Positions 13,047 through 23,900 of a stretch of 64,000 nucleotides of DNA are shown in pieces. This stretch comes from Ancistrus triradiatus. Its lineage: Eukaryota; Chordata; Actinopteri; Siluriformes; Loricariidae. Under the pieces are notes generated by a model. The model worked only from the letters and a program-made list of their open reading frames with translations. It was not told the DNA's origin and did no database searches. The stretch covers positions 65,001-129,000 of the forward strand of contig JAJAGP010000050.1 in NCBI GenBank assembly GCA_025084515.1, in the 5' to 3' direction. Positions within the stretch are counted from its first letter, which is position 1. Each line of letters begins with the position of its first letter. The position numbers were made by a program, and so were the translations under genes.

Positions 13047-13120
13047 CACGCAAACGCAAACGCAAACGCAAACGCAAACGCAAACACACTCTCTCAATTC
13101 AATTCAATTCAATTCAATGA
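13047..13120. repeat. GCAAAC hexamer array followed by AATTC pentamer array
   Basis: About six GCAAAC units precede four to five AATTC units. The second array is the 3' tail of the minus-strand retrotransposon that follows. Confidence 0.8.
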
Positions 13121-15925
13121 GCTTTATTGGCATGACTGTCACAGTGGGTACGATATTGCCAAAGCATTGAAAGACATTGTTTTATACATATCACAAATAG
13201 TAAGTAAGAAAGAATCAAACAGACAAAAAGTACAGAATCGTAGAAAACACTAAACTAAGGACAAACAAAAAATAAAAAATAAAATAAAATGAAATAAAAT
13301 AAAAATAAAATGAAATAAAATTAAATTAAAATAAATAAATAATAACATTTTTAGAGTTTAATCAAGATGCCTTATTTTTGTGTGTGTGTGTGTGTGTGGT
13401 GTGTGTGTGTGTGTGTGTTCGGGTGCATCACTCACTGTCCCTCAGATCATGGCAGGCTGATATGTACTGTCCAGCGAGGCTGCAGCTCTCCCTCTGCTCT
13501 CCTAATAGGAAGTTTAGTTTCTCAGAGCTGGTTAGGGAGCAGAACTGGGGGTGAATGTTTTGAATTTCTGAAAGTATTTCTCCCGTACAGAGCTGTATCT
13601 GGTGCACTCTGTTAGGAAGTGCAGCTCTGTTTCCACCCTGTTACTGCTGCAGTGTGTGCCACACTCTCTGCTCTGGGGGAAGCCAGGACTTCTTGTATCT
13701 GCCTGTCTCGATGCTCAGTTTGTGAGCACTGAGTCTGTACCTCGTCAGCATGGTTTCTGTGTCTCTGGTCAGTCACTGTGCTCAGGTACTCTGCTACAGC
13801 GTACTGTCGATTTAGGGCCAGATAGCACTGCATCTTACTCTGTGCTGCAGTTTCTTTCTTCCAATGAGTGATGTAGTAGTTTTGTTTTTGTTGGGTTATA
13901 ATAATTTGGTTTACTCTGATTGATGTGGGCTTCAGCTGGTCCTGAAGTGGTTGTGGTGTTAGTGTGGGTTAGTATAAGGTTATTGTGGGGTTGAGGGTTG
14001 AGGTTCAGGGCATCTATGAGGGGACTTGTCCACTTTGCTCAGCTCTTGGTTATGCAGGGCTTTAAAAATGGTAAGACTCTGGGTCGCTGCTTTTTACATG
14101 TAACCAGTATTTGATGGATCTTTTTTGGATTTTCAGTAGTAGAGGAAATCTGCCCCAATTCTGCTCTACATGCGTTATGTGTCGTATTTTTGTGAACTTC
14201 TAGAATTATTTTGCAGAATTCAGTGTGAGTAATTTCGGCTGGGTGTTTATCCCATTTATTTAAAGTTTTGGTTGGCGAGAGGTCCCCACACCTCACTCCC
14301 GTACAGAATAAATGGGTTCTATTACAGATTCATATAATTTAAGCCAAATTGAAACTGGTATTTGTATGGGGAATGATCTGGCGTTTTATGAGTAAGAATG
14401 CCCTGCGTGCTTTCTCTGTCAGTTCGTTTACAGCTGAATTGAAGTTTCCTTTGGAATTAATTTTTAGTCCTAAATAGTTATACTCTTTGCAGTTTTTCTA
14501 TTGGTGTGCTCCTAGGTGAAAGGTGTGTTTCCCTGAGATCTGTCTCTTTTCTGGAACATGATTGTTTTGGTCTTTTTCAGGTTGACTGTCAGGGCCCAGG
14601 TCTGACAGAACTGCTGCAGTAGGTCCAGGTTCTGCTGTAGACCCTGTGCAGTGGGGGACAGCAGGACCAGGTCATCTGCATACAGCAGGAACTTGATCTC
14701 AGAGTTGTGCAGGGTGAGACCGGGGGCTGCAGAACGCTCCAACATGGAGGCCAATTCGTTAATGTAAATGTTAAATAGTGTTGGACTTAAGCAGCAAACC
14801 TGTCTCACTCCACGCTCCTGAGAGATGAAGTTGGTCCTTTTGTTGCCAATTTTTATGCCACATTTGTTGTTTGTGTACATGGATTTTATGATGTCATATG
14901 TTTTACCTCCTACACCACTGTTTAAAACTTTATAAAATAAGCCTTGGTGCCAAATGGAGTCAAATGCTTTTTGAAAATCTATAAAACAAGCAAAGATTTG
15001 ATTTTTCTTTTGGTTTACATATAGATCAATTAGTGTGTGTAGGGTGTAAATATGATCTGTGGTGTGGTGATTTGGTATAAATCCAATTTGACTTCTACTC
15101 AGGACACTGTGTTTCATATCATTCTGGAGTTGATAATGCTACAGAAGAGCTTCCCCAGGTTACTGCTCACACAGATGCCCCGGTAGTTGTTTGGGTCGAA
15201 TCTGTCTCCACTCTTGAAAATGGGTGTGATGAGACCTTGAGTCCAGGTGTCAGGGAAATAACCTACACTCAGAATCATGTTAAACACTGTGAGAAGGGAC
15301 AGCTGAAAGTTCTGGCTTGTGTTCTTTATCATTTCGTTCAGAATACCATCAGGTCCACTGGCTTTGTTTGGTTTGAGAGTTTTTAATTTAGCTTTAAGTT
15401 CTTGCTCTGTTATCTGGTAGTCTAGAGGGTTCTGGGAGTCTTTAATAGCCAATTCTAATTTGTTTAGCATTTCGATTATAGATTTTTGTTCGTGACCTGA
15501 ATTTACGGTTGATTGTTTATATAGTGATTTAAAATGATTAATCCAAATATCCCCATTCTGTATAGCCAGCTCCTCTGGTTTCTGCTTTTTAAGGTTATTC
15601 CAGTGCTCCCAGAAGGTGTTTGTGTTTATGGAGTCTTCAGTCAGTTTTAATTGTGCTCTTGTATATTGGGCTTTTTTGATTCTGAGTGTACGTTTATACA
15701 TTTTTAAAGTGTCACAGTATTGAAGGCGTTAGATCTGTGTTTTTGGGTCTCTGTGCTTTTTTGGTTAGACAAGTTCCTCAACTCTTTCCTGAGCTGTTGG
15801 CATTCTTTATCAAACCATTTGTTATCTTTTGGTTTATCTGATTTGTTTTTCATTTGTTTCAGTTTGCAAATTTGGGCAGTTTTAGTAAAAATGTGGTTTA
15901 GATGTCTAATTGCCAGATTAATGCC
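13094..15925 (-). mobile_element. 5'-truncated non-LTR retrotransposon (LINE) with reverse transcriptase
   Basis: Read on the minus strand, it has the end of the endonuclease-RT linker (KWFDKECQQLRKELRNLSNQ), then RT blocks KTLKPNKASGPDGI, PIFKSGDRFDPNNYRGI, FIDFQKAFDSIWH, RGVRQVCCLSPTLFNIYIN, the catalytic YADD (near 14670) and WALTVNLKKTKTIMFQK. It ends in a 3' part and an (ATTGA)n tail at about 13095-13118. A frameshift with stop lies at about 15114. The endonuclease domain is missing because of truncation at the CT-rich stretch near 15925. The conserved G of RGVRQG is V-C here. Clade not assigned. Confidence 0.88.
13378..13420. repeat. (TG)n microsatellite
   Basis: About 18 TG units with one interruption, inside the 3' part of the retrotransposon. 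Confidence 0.9.
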
Positions 15926-16589
15926 TTCACTCTCTCACTCTCTCTCTTTCTTTCTCTTTCTCTCCAGGCCCACCAGATACGTGTTGTTTTTTGATCAGTA
16001 GTCTGGCTCCTACTTTTTTTGCTCACACGGCTTTAATTTCGCTTTCCCTGAATCAAAGAAAAATGATAAGATTTGCTTTTTATTTCTTCGATCTCTGTAT
16101 GGCGAGTAGCTCTGCACGCCAACTCTCCTGCAGCCCGTATTCTTAACTGTAAAACCAGGTCAGAAAGGGGAGCGCCTGGACACTGATTGACAGATCAACC
16201 GACCATATGACAAGAGGGAGAGAGAGAAGGAGTGTGTAAGAGAGAGCGTAGGGTATACTCCCCCAACGTCCATGCAGTGCTCAAGTGCAAAAAGTTATAA
16301 AGTCAAGTCTAAACCATAGTGCCTTTCATGCTGCATAGATTTCACATACTATACATCTATAAAACGATAAATGGCGACCCAGTTTCAAGTCCAGGTGACT
16401 CTTTCCAGCCAGGTTAACTGTCACACAGGTGAGACTGGCTGAGTCTGAGGGAGAAGAAGTGGAGGGTCGTTGCCTGGTGCTGCAACAGCGACCCCCAGGC
16501 AGACCCAGCCTACAGCTCAGATGGTGCTGTTATTTTTACATAACCCCTAAACCCTGAAATGGGGTTTCTGTAGTAGGTTACCCTGACCT
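15926..16589. other. non-coding DNA with CT-rich border
   Basis: A CT-rich tract is followed by sequence with no recognised gene. A possible mini-exon at 16372 (ATGGCGACC) was considered and rejected. Confidence 0.3.
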
Positions 16590-16800
16590 CAAAATCTTTC
16601 TAATGACATATAAAGACCTGAATGGCTTAGCTCCAACATAACTTATAGATGGAGCCTCACCTCACTGCGTCTCAGTTTGAACTGTGATGAGTTGGCGCCC
16701 TGTCTAGAGTTGGTGCTCACTTTGAATCCTGTGCTGCCAGTTAAGCCCCAGCCCTCTGCGACCCTGATTTGGATAAAGGGGGTATGAAAATAAATGAATG
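16590..16800 (+). repeat. retrotransposon C-terminal scrap followed by SINE tail
   Basis: MTYKDLNGLAPT-like coding text (about 16607-16640) matches the conserved end of many fish LINE polyproteins. A SINE tail then follows (GACCCTGATTTGGATAAAGG, with AATGAATGAAT repeats). Confidence 0.5.
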
Positions 16801-17321
16801 AATATCTTAGGCAAGGTTAGAATCTGTTCTAGTTCGGATGATGGAAGATTTCGTGGAATGGGTTCCACGTTACATTAGTAGTGTAAACTCCACAGGTGGG
16901 TTTAAAATCTGCTATTTAGTCTGGTTAGTTCCTGTTTCTGTTTATCTCACTGCACATGGCTCAGTCATTTTTAGATAATTCCCCTTACGACTGAGTGTTG
17001 TTTCGTTAGATTTATTGTAAGTTAGAAATTTCCTATTTGCATTTAAAATGGTCAGTACGCTTTTACTTTACTTCCCTATGCTGTAGCTCAGTACAAATCA
17101 GATCATTCTTATCTCATACAGTGTGCTGCATGGCTGAGGTCTGCTCTGCCCACTTGAACGACGTGTGCTATCTCCCCCTAATGGACAAATTGGAGGAAAC
17201 GGCGTCAAACAGCTTAGCTCTGAACTAAATTTTAGAGAGAAAACAGTTTACCTTTAATCATTTACCTTTTATTTCAAAATAGGACCGACTGTAGGCACGC
17301 TATTACATTGCGTGCACTTTC

Positions 17322-17540
17322 AAAGTCAAAGTCAGATTTATTTCTAAAGCGCTTTTTTTGGAGCATTGTCTCAAAGCTGCTTTACAATTTTCTATTATCA
17401 TCTATTATTTAAGTCCAATCCCGAATTGAGCAAGCCTAGGACGGTAAAACTCCCTAAACGTTATAAGGAACCCTGGGAGGAGCAAGGCTTTAAAAACGGA
17501 CCCATCCACCTTGGGCAGCTTAGATGATGACTGTGAAATG
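17322..17540 (+). repeat. dispersed repeat family of the 'AGTCAGATTTATTT' type, copy 1
   Basis: It starts with CAAAGTC repeats, then CAGATTTATTT..AGCGCTTTTT, TTGTCTCAAAGC, ATTGAGCAAGCCTAGG and AAACTCCCTAA. The same blocks occur in the same order at 26729-26960, so both are copies of one element. Confidence 0.75.
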
Positions 17541-17644
17541 TGAGCAAACCAGGGTTGTAGGCTTCATTTGTAGGCTTACTAAATTAAATCTACCTGGACA
17601 GCATAAATATTTTTAAATACTGTATTGGAATGGGACTCCCCAAG

Positions 17645-17955
17645 ACCACCATTCATTCATTTTCTTATTTGCTTATTCCTGGACAGGGTCACGGGAGAGC
17701 CAGTGCCTAGCCCTCAGCACAAGGCAGGAACAGCCCTAGACAGGGTGCCAATCTTTTGTAGGGCAATCACAGTTGCACGCTCAGACGTGCTCACACACTA
17801 GGGCCATTTTAGCATAATAAATTACCCTAAACTGGAGCAGGGTGGACATGCAGACTCCACACAGAAAGGACCCAGACCATGCTACCTCGGACTGAATCTA
17901 GAACCTTGCTATGAGGCAACAGTGCTACTCATCAAGCCACTGTGCCACCATCATA
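17645..17955 (-). repeat. tRNA-derived SINE, near full length
   Basis: On the minus strand it begins with GGTGGCACAGTGGCTTGATG (tRNA-like head), continues through GTGTGGAGTCTGCATGTCC and CAGTTTAGGGTAATT, then a conserved tail (GACCCTGTCCAGGAATAAGC), and ends in (ATGA)n repeats. It is the best-preserved copy in the window. Confidence 0.65.
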
Positions 17956-18180
17956 GGAACTAATTTATAAAGGCTCAGTATGTGACACATTATTCTCAAT
18001 GTACATATTTAAGAAAGTCATGGTTAATGTTGGAGTAAGAGCATCACGTTTTACATTCCTATATTGCTGGACCATAGGAAACCCAGACAGGTTTTAGCAA
18101 CTTCCAGCCAAATTACAGTTTTAAGGTCCTGCAAAATATCCAGTTCAGAAAAATAGGACTTGATATATTTATGTCATATA

Positions 18181-18538
18181 CAGTGTATCACAAAAGTGAG
18201 TACATTTCTGCGTACCAGTGGCAACCTGTGAAGCTCTGGTAAACTCCATGCCCAGGAGAGTTAAGGCAGTTCTGGAAAATAATGGTGGCCACACAAAATA
18301 TTGACACTTCAGGAACTTTCACTAAGGGGTGTACTCACTTTTGTTGCCGGTGGTTTAGACATTAATGGCTGTATATTGAGTTATTTTGAGGGAATAATAC
18401 ATTTACACTGTTATATAAGCTGCACACAGACTACTTTTCATTGTGTCAAAGTGTCATTTTGTCAGTGTTGTCCCATGAAAAGATATACTTAAATATCTGC
18501 AGAAATGTGAGGGGTGTACTCACTTTTGTGATACACTG
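18181..18538. mobile_element. Tc1/mariner-type MITE
   Basis: Perfect inverted ends CAGTGTATCACAAAAGTGAG are flanked by TA at 18179-18180 and 18539-18540. The 358-bp element repeats the GTGAGTACA/TGTACTCAC motif internally and has no coding capacity. Confidence 0.88.
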
Positions 18539-19250
18539 TATGTTACACCAGCAGTTTTAAGCACATAAAATGAAATCTAATGCCAGCAAAACTGTAACTG
18601 TGTCAAATGTGTCAACCAACCCAAGGTAACTTTCTAGTTCAATGTGGTTGAAATAGTCTAATAGGAATGAAAGCATACAATATGGCAAATAAACTGTTGC
18701 AGAATATGAATTCTGTATTGACTGAAAATGGCTGAGGATTTGACTCATGCAGTCACAAACTACACCATACACGCACAAGCACACATTCCTGCCTTCCCCA
18801 CACAGACCCAGATTACCCTCCACGGCAGCCCAGATAATCTATCCAATTAGTAGGATGGCAAAGCTCCTTCTGCTGTTTTCATCAGTTAGGTTGCCAGCAC
18901 ACCAAGTGTGCCATATGGAGGCTATACAGACAGTGAAATATAGGGATGAAAACAAAGGTCATGCTTGAAAGACAAATGTGTAACAAGGAAATACACCCAG
19001 TTCTACATTGTGATATTTCTTAAATTATACAGTATATTACTTAGCTGTTTTGAGACCATACTGTTTTTATGGTATGTCAAGTACAATATTTCAATGACTC
19101 CACATCAGATTAAAGGCAAAGCAGGAACAGGTACAATTCCAAGTCAGTTAGATGATTGTAGATAATTCCATACATGTCAATCTAATGACATTAACCTAGC
19201 TGGTCAGAGTAAATCTTTGGCTGTCCGTTCCTTTAGTCGGTTAGCCAATG
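18539..19250. other. non-coding DNA
   Basis: No gene or clear repeat was recognised between the MITE and the next Tc1-like element. Confidence 0.35.
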
Positions 19251-20779
19251 CACTCATTGACAAAAAAATAAAGCAAAATAAAGCACCCATTTACATTTAC
19301 AGCATTTAGCATACGCCCTTATCCAGAGCGACTTACAATTGGTACAGTCTTACAATGCAAGCAATTGTGGGTTAAGGGCCTTGCTCAAGGGCTCAACAGT
19401 GGCAGCTTGGCAGAGGTGGGATTTGAACCCTGGACCTTGTGGTCCATAGGCCAGTACCTTACCCACTAGGCTACCATAGTCCCCAGATAGAAATGTCGGA
19501 TTGCTGCAAAACTTGGCATGCAGTTATGTCTCAGGCAGTATTGCAAAGGATTACAGGTGTGGTCTGATTAGACACTGGGTCTTGCCAGTGTCATAGAAGA
19601 CATAGAAGTGCTTCCCCTGCTGCCCTATGAAAAGGCTCTCAAAGGCTACTTTTGGGTAGTGTACCTCTTAGTCAGAAACTGTTGACTGCTAGACATGCCT
19701 CTACAACTTACTTCAAAGACATTTTGCCCAGTTGAGAGACTTTGAGAAGAGGCGCATCACTGGATTGAGAGAAGCAGGATGGCCACAAATTGCCCACCAT
19801 CCAGGCCAATCTGACCTAGCTATTAGGAGGTATTGGGAGCAGTGGTTTTGTGAGAGCACATACAGACCACAAACAGGATCTGGATGGCCCAGACAGACCA
19901 CCAGCAGAGAGGGTCGTTTGATCCATCGACAAGTACAAGCAGATCCCGCAGTGTCGTTGTCCACCATCCAGATACAGGTGTTACCTTCACTACGCACCCC
20001 TGTCTCTGCCCGGACCATTTCCAGGTGCTTAGTAGAAAAGCAGTGGTGTCATGAATGAGAAACCTGGATTGCTACGGACTGGGACCGTATTGTCTTTAGG
20101 GACAAATTCAGGTTCTGTTTGGGATCCTACAACAGTCTGGTTCGAGTATGGATGTTTCCTGGTGAGCAATTAAATCCTGTCTTTGTTGTGGCGTGACACA
20201 CTGCTCAAACTGCTGGTGTGATGATCTGGGAAGCCATTACAATCGACAGTCGGTCACCCCTGGTAGTGATACAAGGGACACTAACAGATCAGCAATATGT
20301 GCAGGCCATCCTGTGGCCACATGTTTCCTCTCATGGCTTCCAACTTGCAATTTTTAACAGGATAATGCTCGCCCACACACAGGTTTCCCAGGAATGTCTC
20401 CACCAGATTGCAACACTTCCTTTGCCTGCTCAGTTGCCAGACTTTTCGCCAATCGAGCATTTATGGGACAAGCTGGGTTGCCAGCTTCTGAAAACTATGA
20501 GTGTGGAGCATCTACAGGCCCAGCTGTGAGCAAACGTGTCATAGAGGCATGTCTGGCAGTCAATGATCTCTCACCAATAGGTACAGTACCAAAAAGTAGC
20601 CTTTGAGAGCTTTTTAGAGCACCGGGGGAAGCAATTTTACAGCCTCTTGTGGCAAGACCCAGTGTCTAATCAGACCAAACCTGTAATCATTTACATATCT
20701 GCCTGCGACATAACTGCATGCCGAGTTTTGCAGCAATCCCACATTTCTACCTGGGTACTTCATTTTTTGTCAATGAGTA
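19251..20779 (+). mobile_element. Tc1-like element, decayed transposase, with a second repeat inserted
   Basis: Inverted ends CACTCATTGACAAAAAA lie at 19251 and (reversed) near 20763-20778. Coding remnants on the plus strand run from FEKRRITGLREAGW through TAGVMIWEAITIDSRSPLVV, LTDQQYVQAIL, then LPDFSPIEHLWDKLG, the last catalytic block. Stops interrupt it. The 5' non-coding part is split at about 19290-19487 by another repeat. A second copy of the family is at 56850-57809. Confidence 0.82.
19290..19487. repeat. teleost interspersed repeat nested in the Tc1-like element
   Basis: It starts TTTACATTTACAGCATTTAG, has a middle CCAGAGCGACTTACAATTGG and ends ACTAGGCTACCATAGTCCC. Comparison with the uninterrupted copy at 56870-56900 shows CACCCAGATTGAAATG there, so the insertion is clean, with CCCA or CCA repeated at the junctions. 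Confidence 0.7.
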
Positions 20780-20959
20780 TATTTAAAAAAAAATATTGCT
20801 GTGAATGGATAATACAACACAATTTTTGTAGGCAACATGTATTTTTGGGAACATAAGAAGATAGAAAACAGATAGATGAAATATGTGGTGTTGTGAAATT
20901 TTTCTACGTTCTGCCAAAAACGTTTTTATGCTTAGTAAAACCACACACACAAGACAAAA
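20780..20959 (-). other. ppp1r36 3' untranslated sequence and flank
   Basis: Lies between the stop codon of ppp1r36 and the Tc1-like element. No clear polyadenylation signal was identified, so the transcript may end inside or beyond the transposon. Confidence 0.3.
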
Positions 20960-23900
20960 TCAATCCACGTCCGAGGATACTGCTTCAGTTGTAGCTCTTG
21001 AGGTCACAGTGTGAGCACGGCTGAGGTTGCTGCGTTTGCCTGCTGTTGTTGTGGATCTCTGGTGCTGAAAGGAGGCCTTCTTACCCTTAACATCTACTGC
21101 CAGATTTTCATTTTCATAATCATCATCGTCACTATCCTCATCATCTGTCTCTCCAATCTCTTTCTTGGCTCCACAAGGCATCAGCGTGTTGTAGTTGAAC
21201 TGGCTCAGAGACATCCCCAGTATACCAAATCTAAGAACCCAGGAGGAAAAAGCAAGGTTAAACTTGAAAGGTCAAGTAAAACGATTACCTTTCCATACAT
21301 ACAACTCTTTCTGTCCGAGTAATTATAAACTCATTTCACACCTGCAAGCAGCCAGCTGTTGGCTGAGTTCCTCCATTAGAACATCTGTGACTATGAGCTG
21401 ATTTGTGTGTTGCTTGCAGAGGCCAGAACTCTGGAACAGATGAGGTGCTTTTTCTCGTGTGGAAGGCAGTACCGATACCAGGACAGGTGAGCGCTGGGTC
21501 AGCATACAGCTGAGGGCTGGCCAATGCCGAGACTTCCTGGATTAGAATTTAGGCAATTATTTTAAGTTACTACATATGTAAAGTGCCAACTTTATAACAA
21601 AGATGTTTTGTATAAACACAAAAATAGCTGCCGGAAAATAAATGCCCATTTTTTACACATTGTACACTACTTCATAGTACAGACTTAAACTGCTTTAGTT
21701 GATGTGACTTAGACCTGTTTTTTCTGACAGTTCTTGTAGGATTCTCCATCTCAAGCTGCATCTCTTTTTGGATAATTCCTTGCTCCTCATCTTCTTCATT
21801 TTCTTCAGCCATCAGGGCAGGATTGAATGTGTCAGATCGCAACAAGCTACCAATCTCAGCCTGGATGTCCTTCAGATTTCGCCTTCCAAATGTAACCCAT
21901 GCCGCATAGCAGAAGAAACTGTACAGGCACTGGCATATGAAAGCAAAACAGATTGTTTAATGTCTACGATCATTTGGTTACTTACTTAAGAAGTAGTCCA
22001 GCAATTTTTAACTTAATCTCTATCCACAATCTGTAGCACAGCTGTATTTAACGTAAGATATGTTTCTCTATACAGTTTATACAAAATGTGCTCAAAATGG
22101 GCAATGTTTCTCTATTTGTTTAATATGGGCACATAAAGCCAGTTGCTGAATGTTTCAATTATGTCTACATAACACAAATTCACAAAACAAAAAAATTGTA
22201 CTTGGTCTTAATAATAAAGGATTCAGAACAAAGTGCGAGAAAATGTCTTATGCAAGTCCAAATCTAGTTTCCAGATTATGGTGATTTAAGCTAATATTAG
22301 AAGCATGAGAATTAAGTTCACTGGTGAAAAACTGTGTTTGATACAACAGAAAGTACTGAGATGTAAAAATGTTGGAGTATTACTTACAAAATGCACATTT
22401 GTAATGACATGAAAGGAAAGATGCCTGGTCAAAAAGTAATATTTTGTGTATTTTCCATTTCTTTAAATAGACAGGAGGAAATGGAATATATTGATTGCGA
22501 TCATGAGAAGTGAAAGTAAATGCTGCCTCAGCCTAAAAAACAAGACTAACAGGAAAATAACAAATGTTTAAATAACCTCAAACAACAGCCTGTCTTGGTA
22601 AGTGGATGACACTCTGTTCCTGTGAACACAAACCATAAAGTGTTATATAACTTTGTAATTCATCGTTGCACATTAGCACAGCAGAATGACACAACAGTTC
22701 AATCAGTCTGAACTTATGAATGGGCATTATTCTTCCAGGCAATCTGCTGTTTGCAATTATTCAGAACTAACCCGTCTACCATTGTAAACCCAAATGCAAG
22801 GTAAGATCAGCCAGCTAATAAATCATTTATGTGGCAGGACATGTACATGTCAATGGGAAAGATATTCAATGTTCTCATCTTGGCACTGACCTGCCACAGG
22901 CCATGTGATGCTGTTGGCTAAGGTCTGTCCCTAGCACAAGATGGGAGTAACATAAGGCCAGGTGCTTCTTGGCCAGCTCCACTTTAGCAATTGCCTCTGC
23001 CATCATCTGCCTTTCCGTCACGCTCTGCACTCTGTGGTGACCAAAAGAAAAGGGATCATGCTAATCCAGATTTACAAGTAGCCATCATTAGTGCAGTAGG
23101 TCAGGTTACTGTTAGCACTGTCACTGTAAAAGCCTTCACTGTAATCAGGACAAAGCCATATGGAGACACCAGTCAACATAAAGTAGCAATTCTTAGTATC
23201 TAAAAGCACTACACAATAGCTACAATTCTTAGTAGCAGTTTGGATATCAGCATCAGACGTAAACATCTGAAAATTATTGAAACTGTGTCTGTTACCCCCA
23301 TCTGTCCTAAACATAAAAGCACTCAAACGTCTTCTTCCTCCAAACACGACGAGTTGAGTTTTTGAAAACAAAAAGTTCTACTTTGTTTTCATCTGACCAC
23401 ATGATATTCTCCCAATCGTCTTCTGAATCATTCATATGCTTTCTGGCAAACTTCAGATGGGCCTGGACATGTACTGGGCCGGAACACGCCTGGCACTGCA
23501 GGATCTGAGTCCCTCTCGGCGTAGTGTGTTACTGATGGTAACCTTTGTTACTTTGGTCCCTGCTTTCTGCAGGTCATTCATCAGGTCCCTCTATGTAGTT
23601 CTGGGATTTTTGCTCATATTCTGATTATCATTTTGACCCCACAGGATAAGATCTTGCGTGGGGCCCCGGATTGAGAGAGATTATCAATGGGCTTGCATGT
23701 CTTCCATTTTCTTACAATTGCTCCCACAGTTGATTTATTCACACCAACCTGCTTGCCTATTGTAGATTCACTCTTCCCAGCCTGGTGCAGGTCTACAATT
23801 TTCTTCCTGGTGTCCTTCGACAGCTCTTTGGTTTTGGCAATGGTTGAGTTTGGAGTCTGACTGTTTGAGACTGTGGACAGGTGTCTTTTATACAGATAAC

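Noticed and set aside
16372..16430. Mini-exon starting ATGGCGACCCAG and ending at a GTGAGA donor
   Set aside because: No recognisable N-terminus, no promoter features and no second exon; too short to support.
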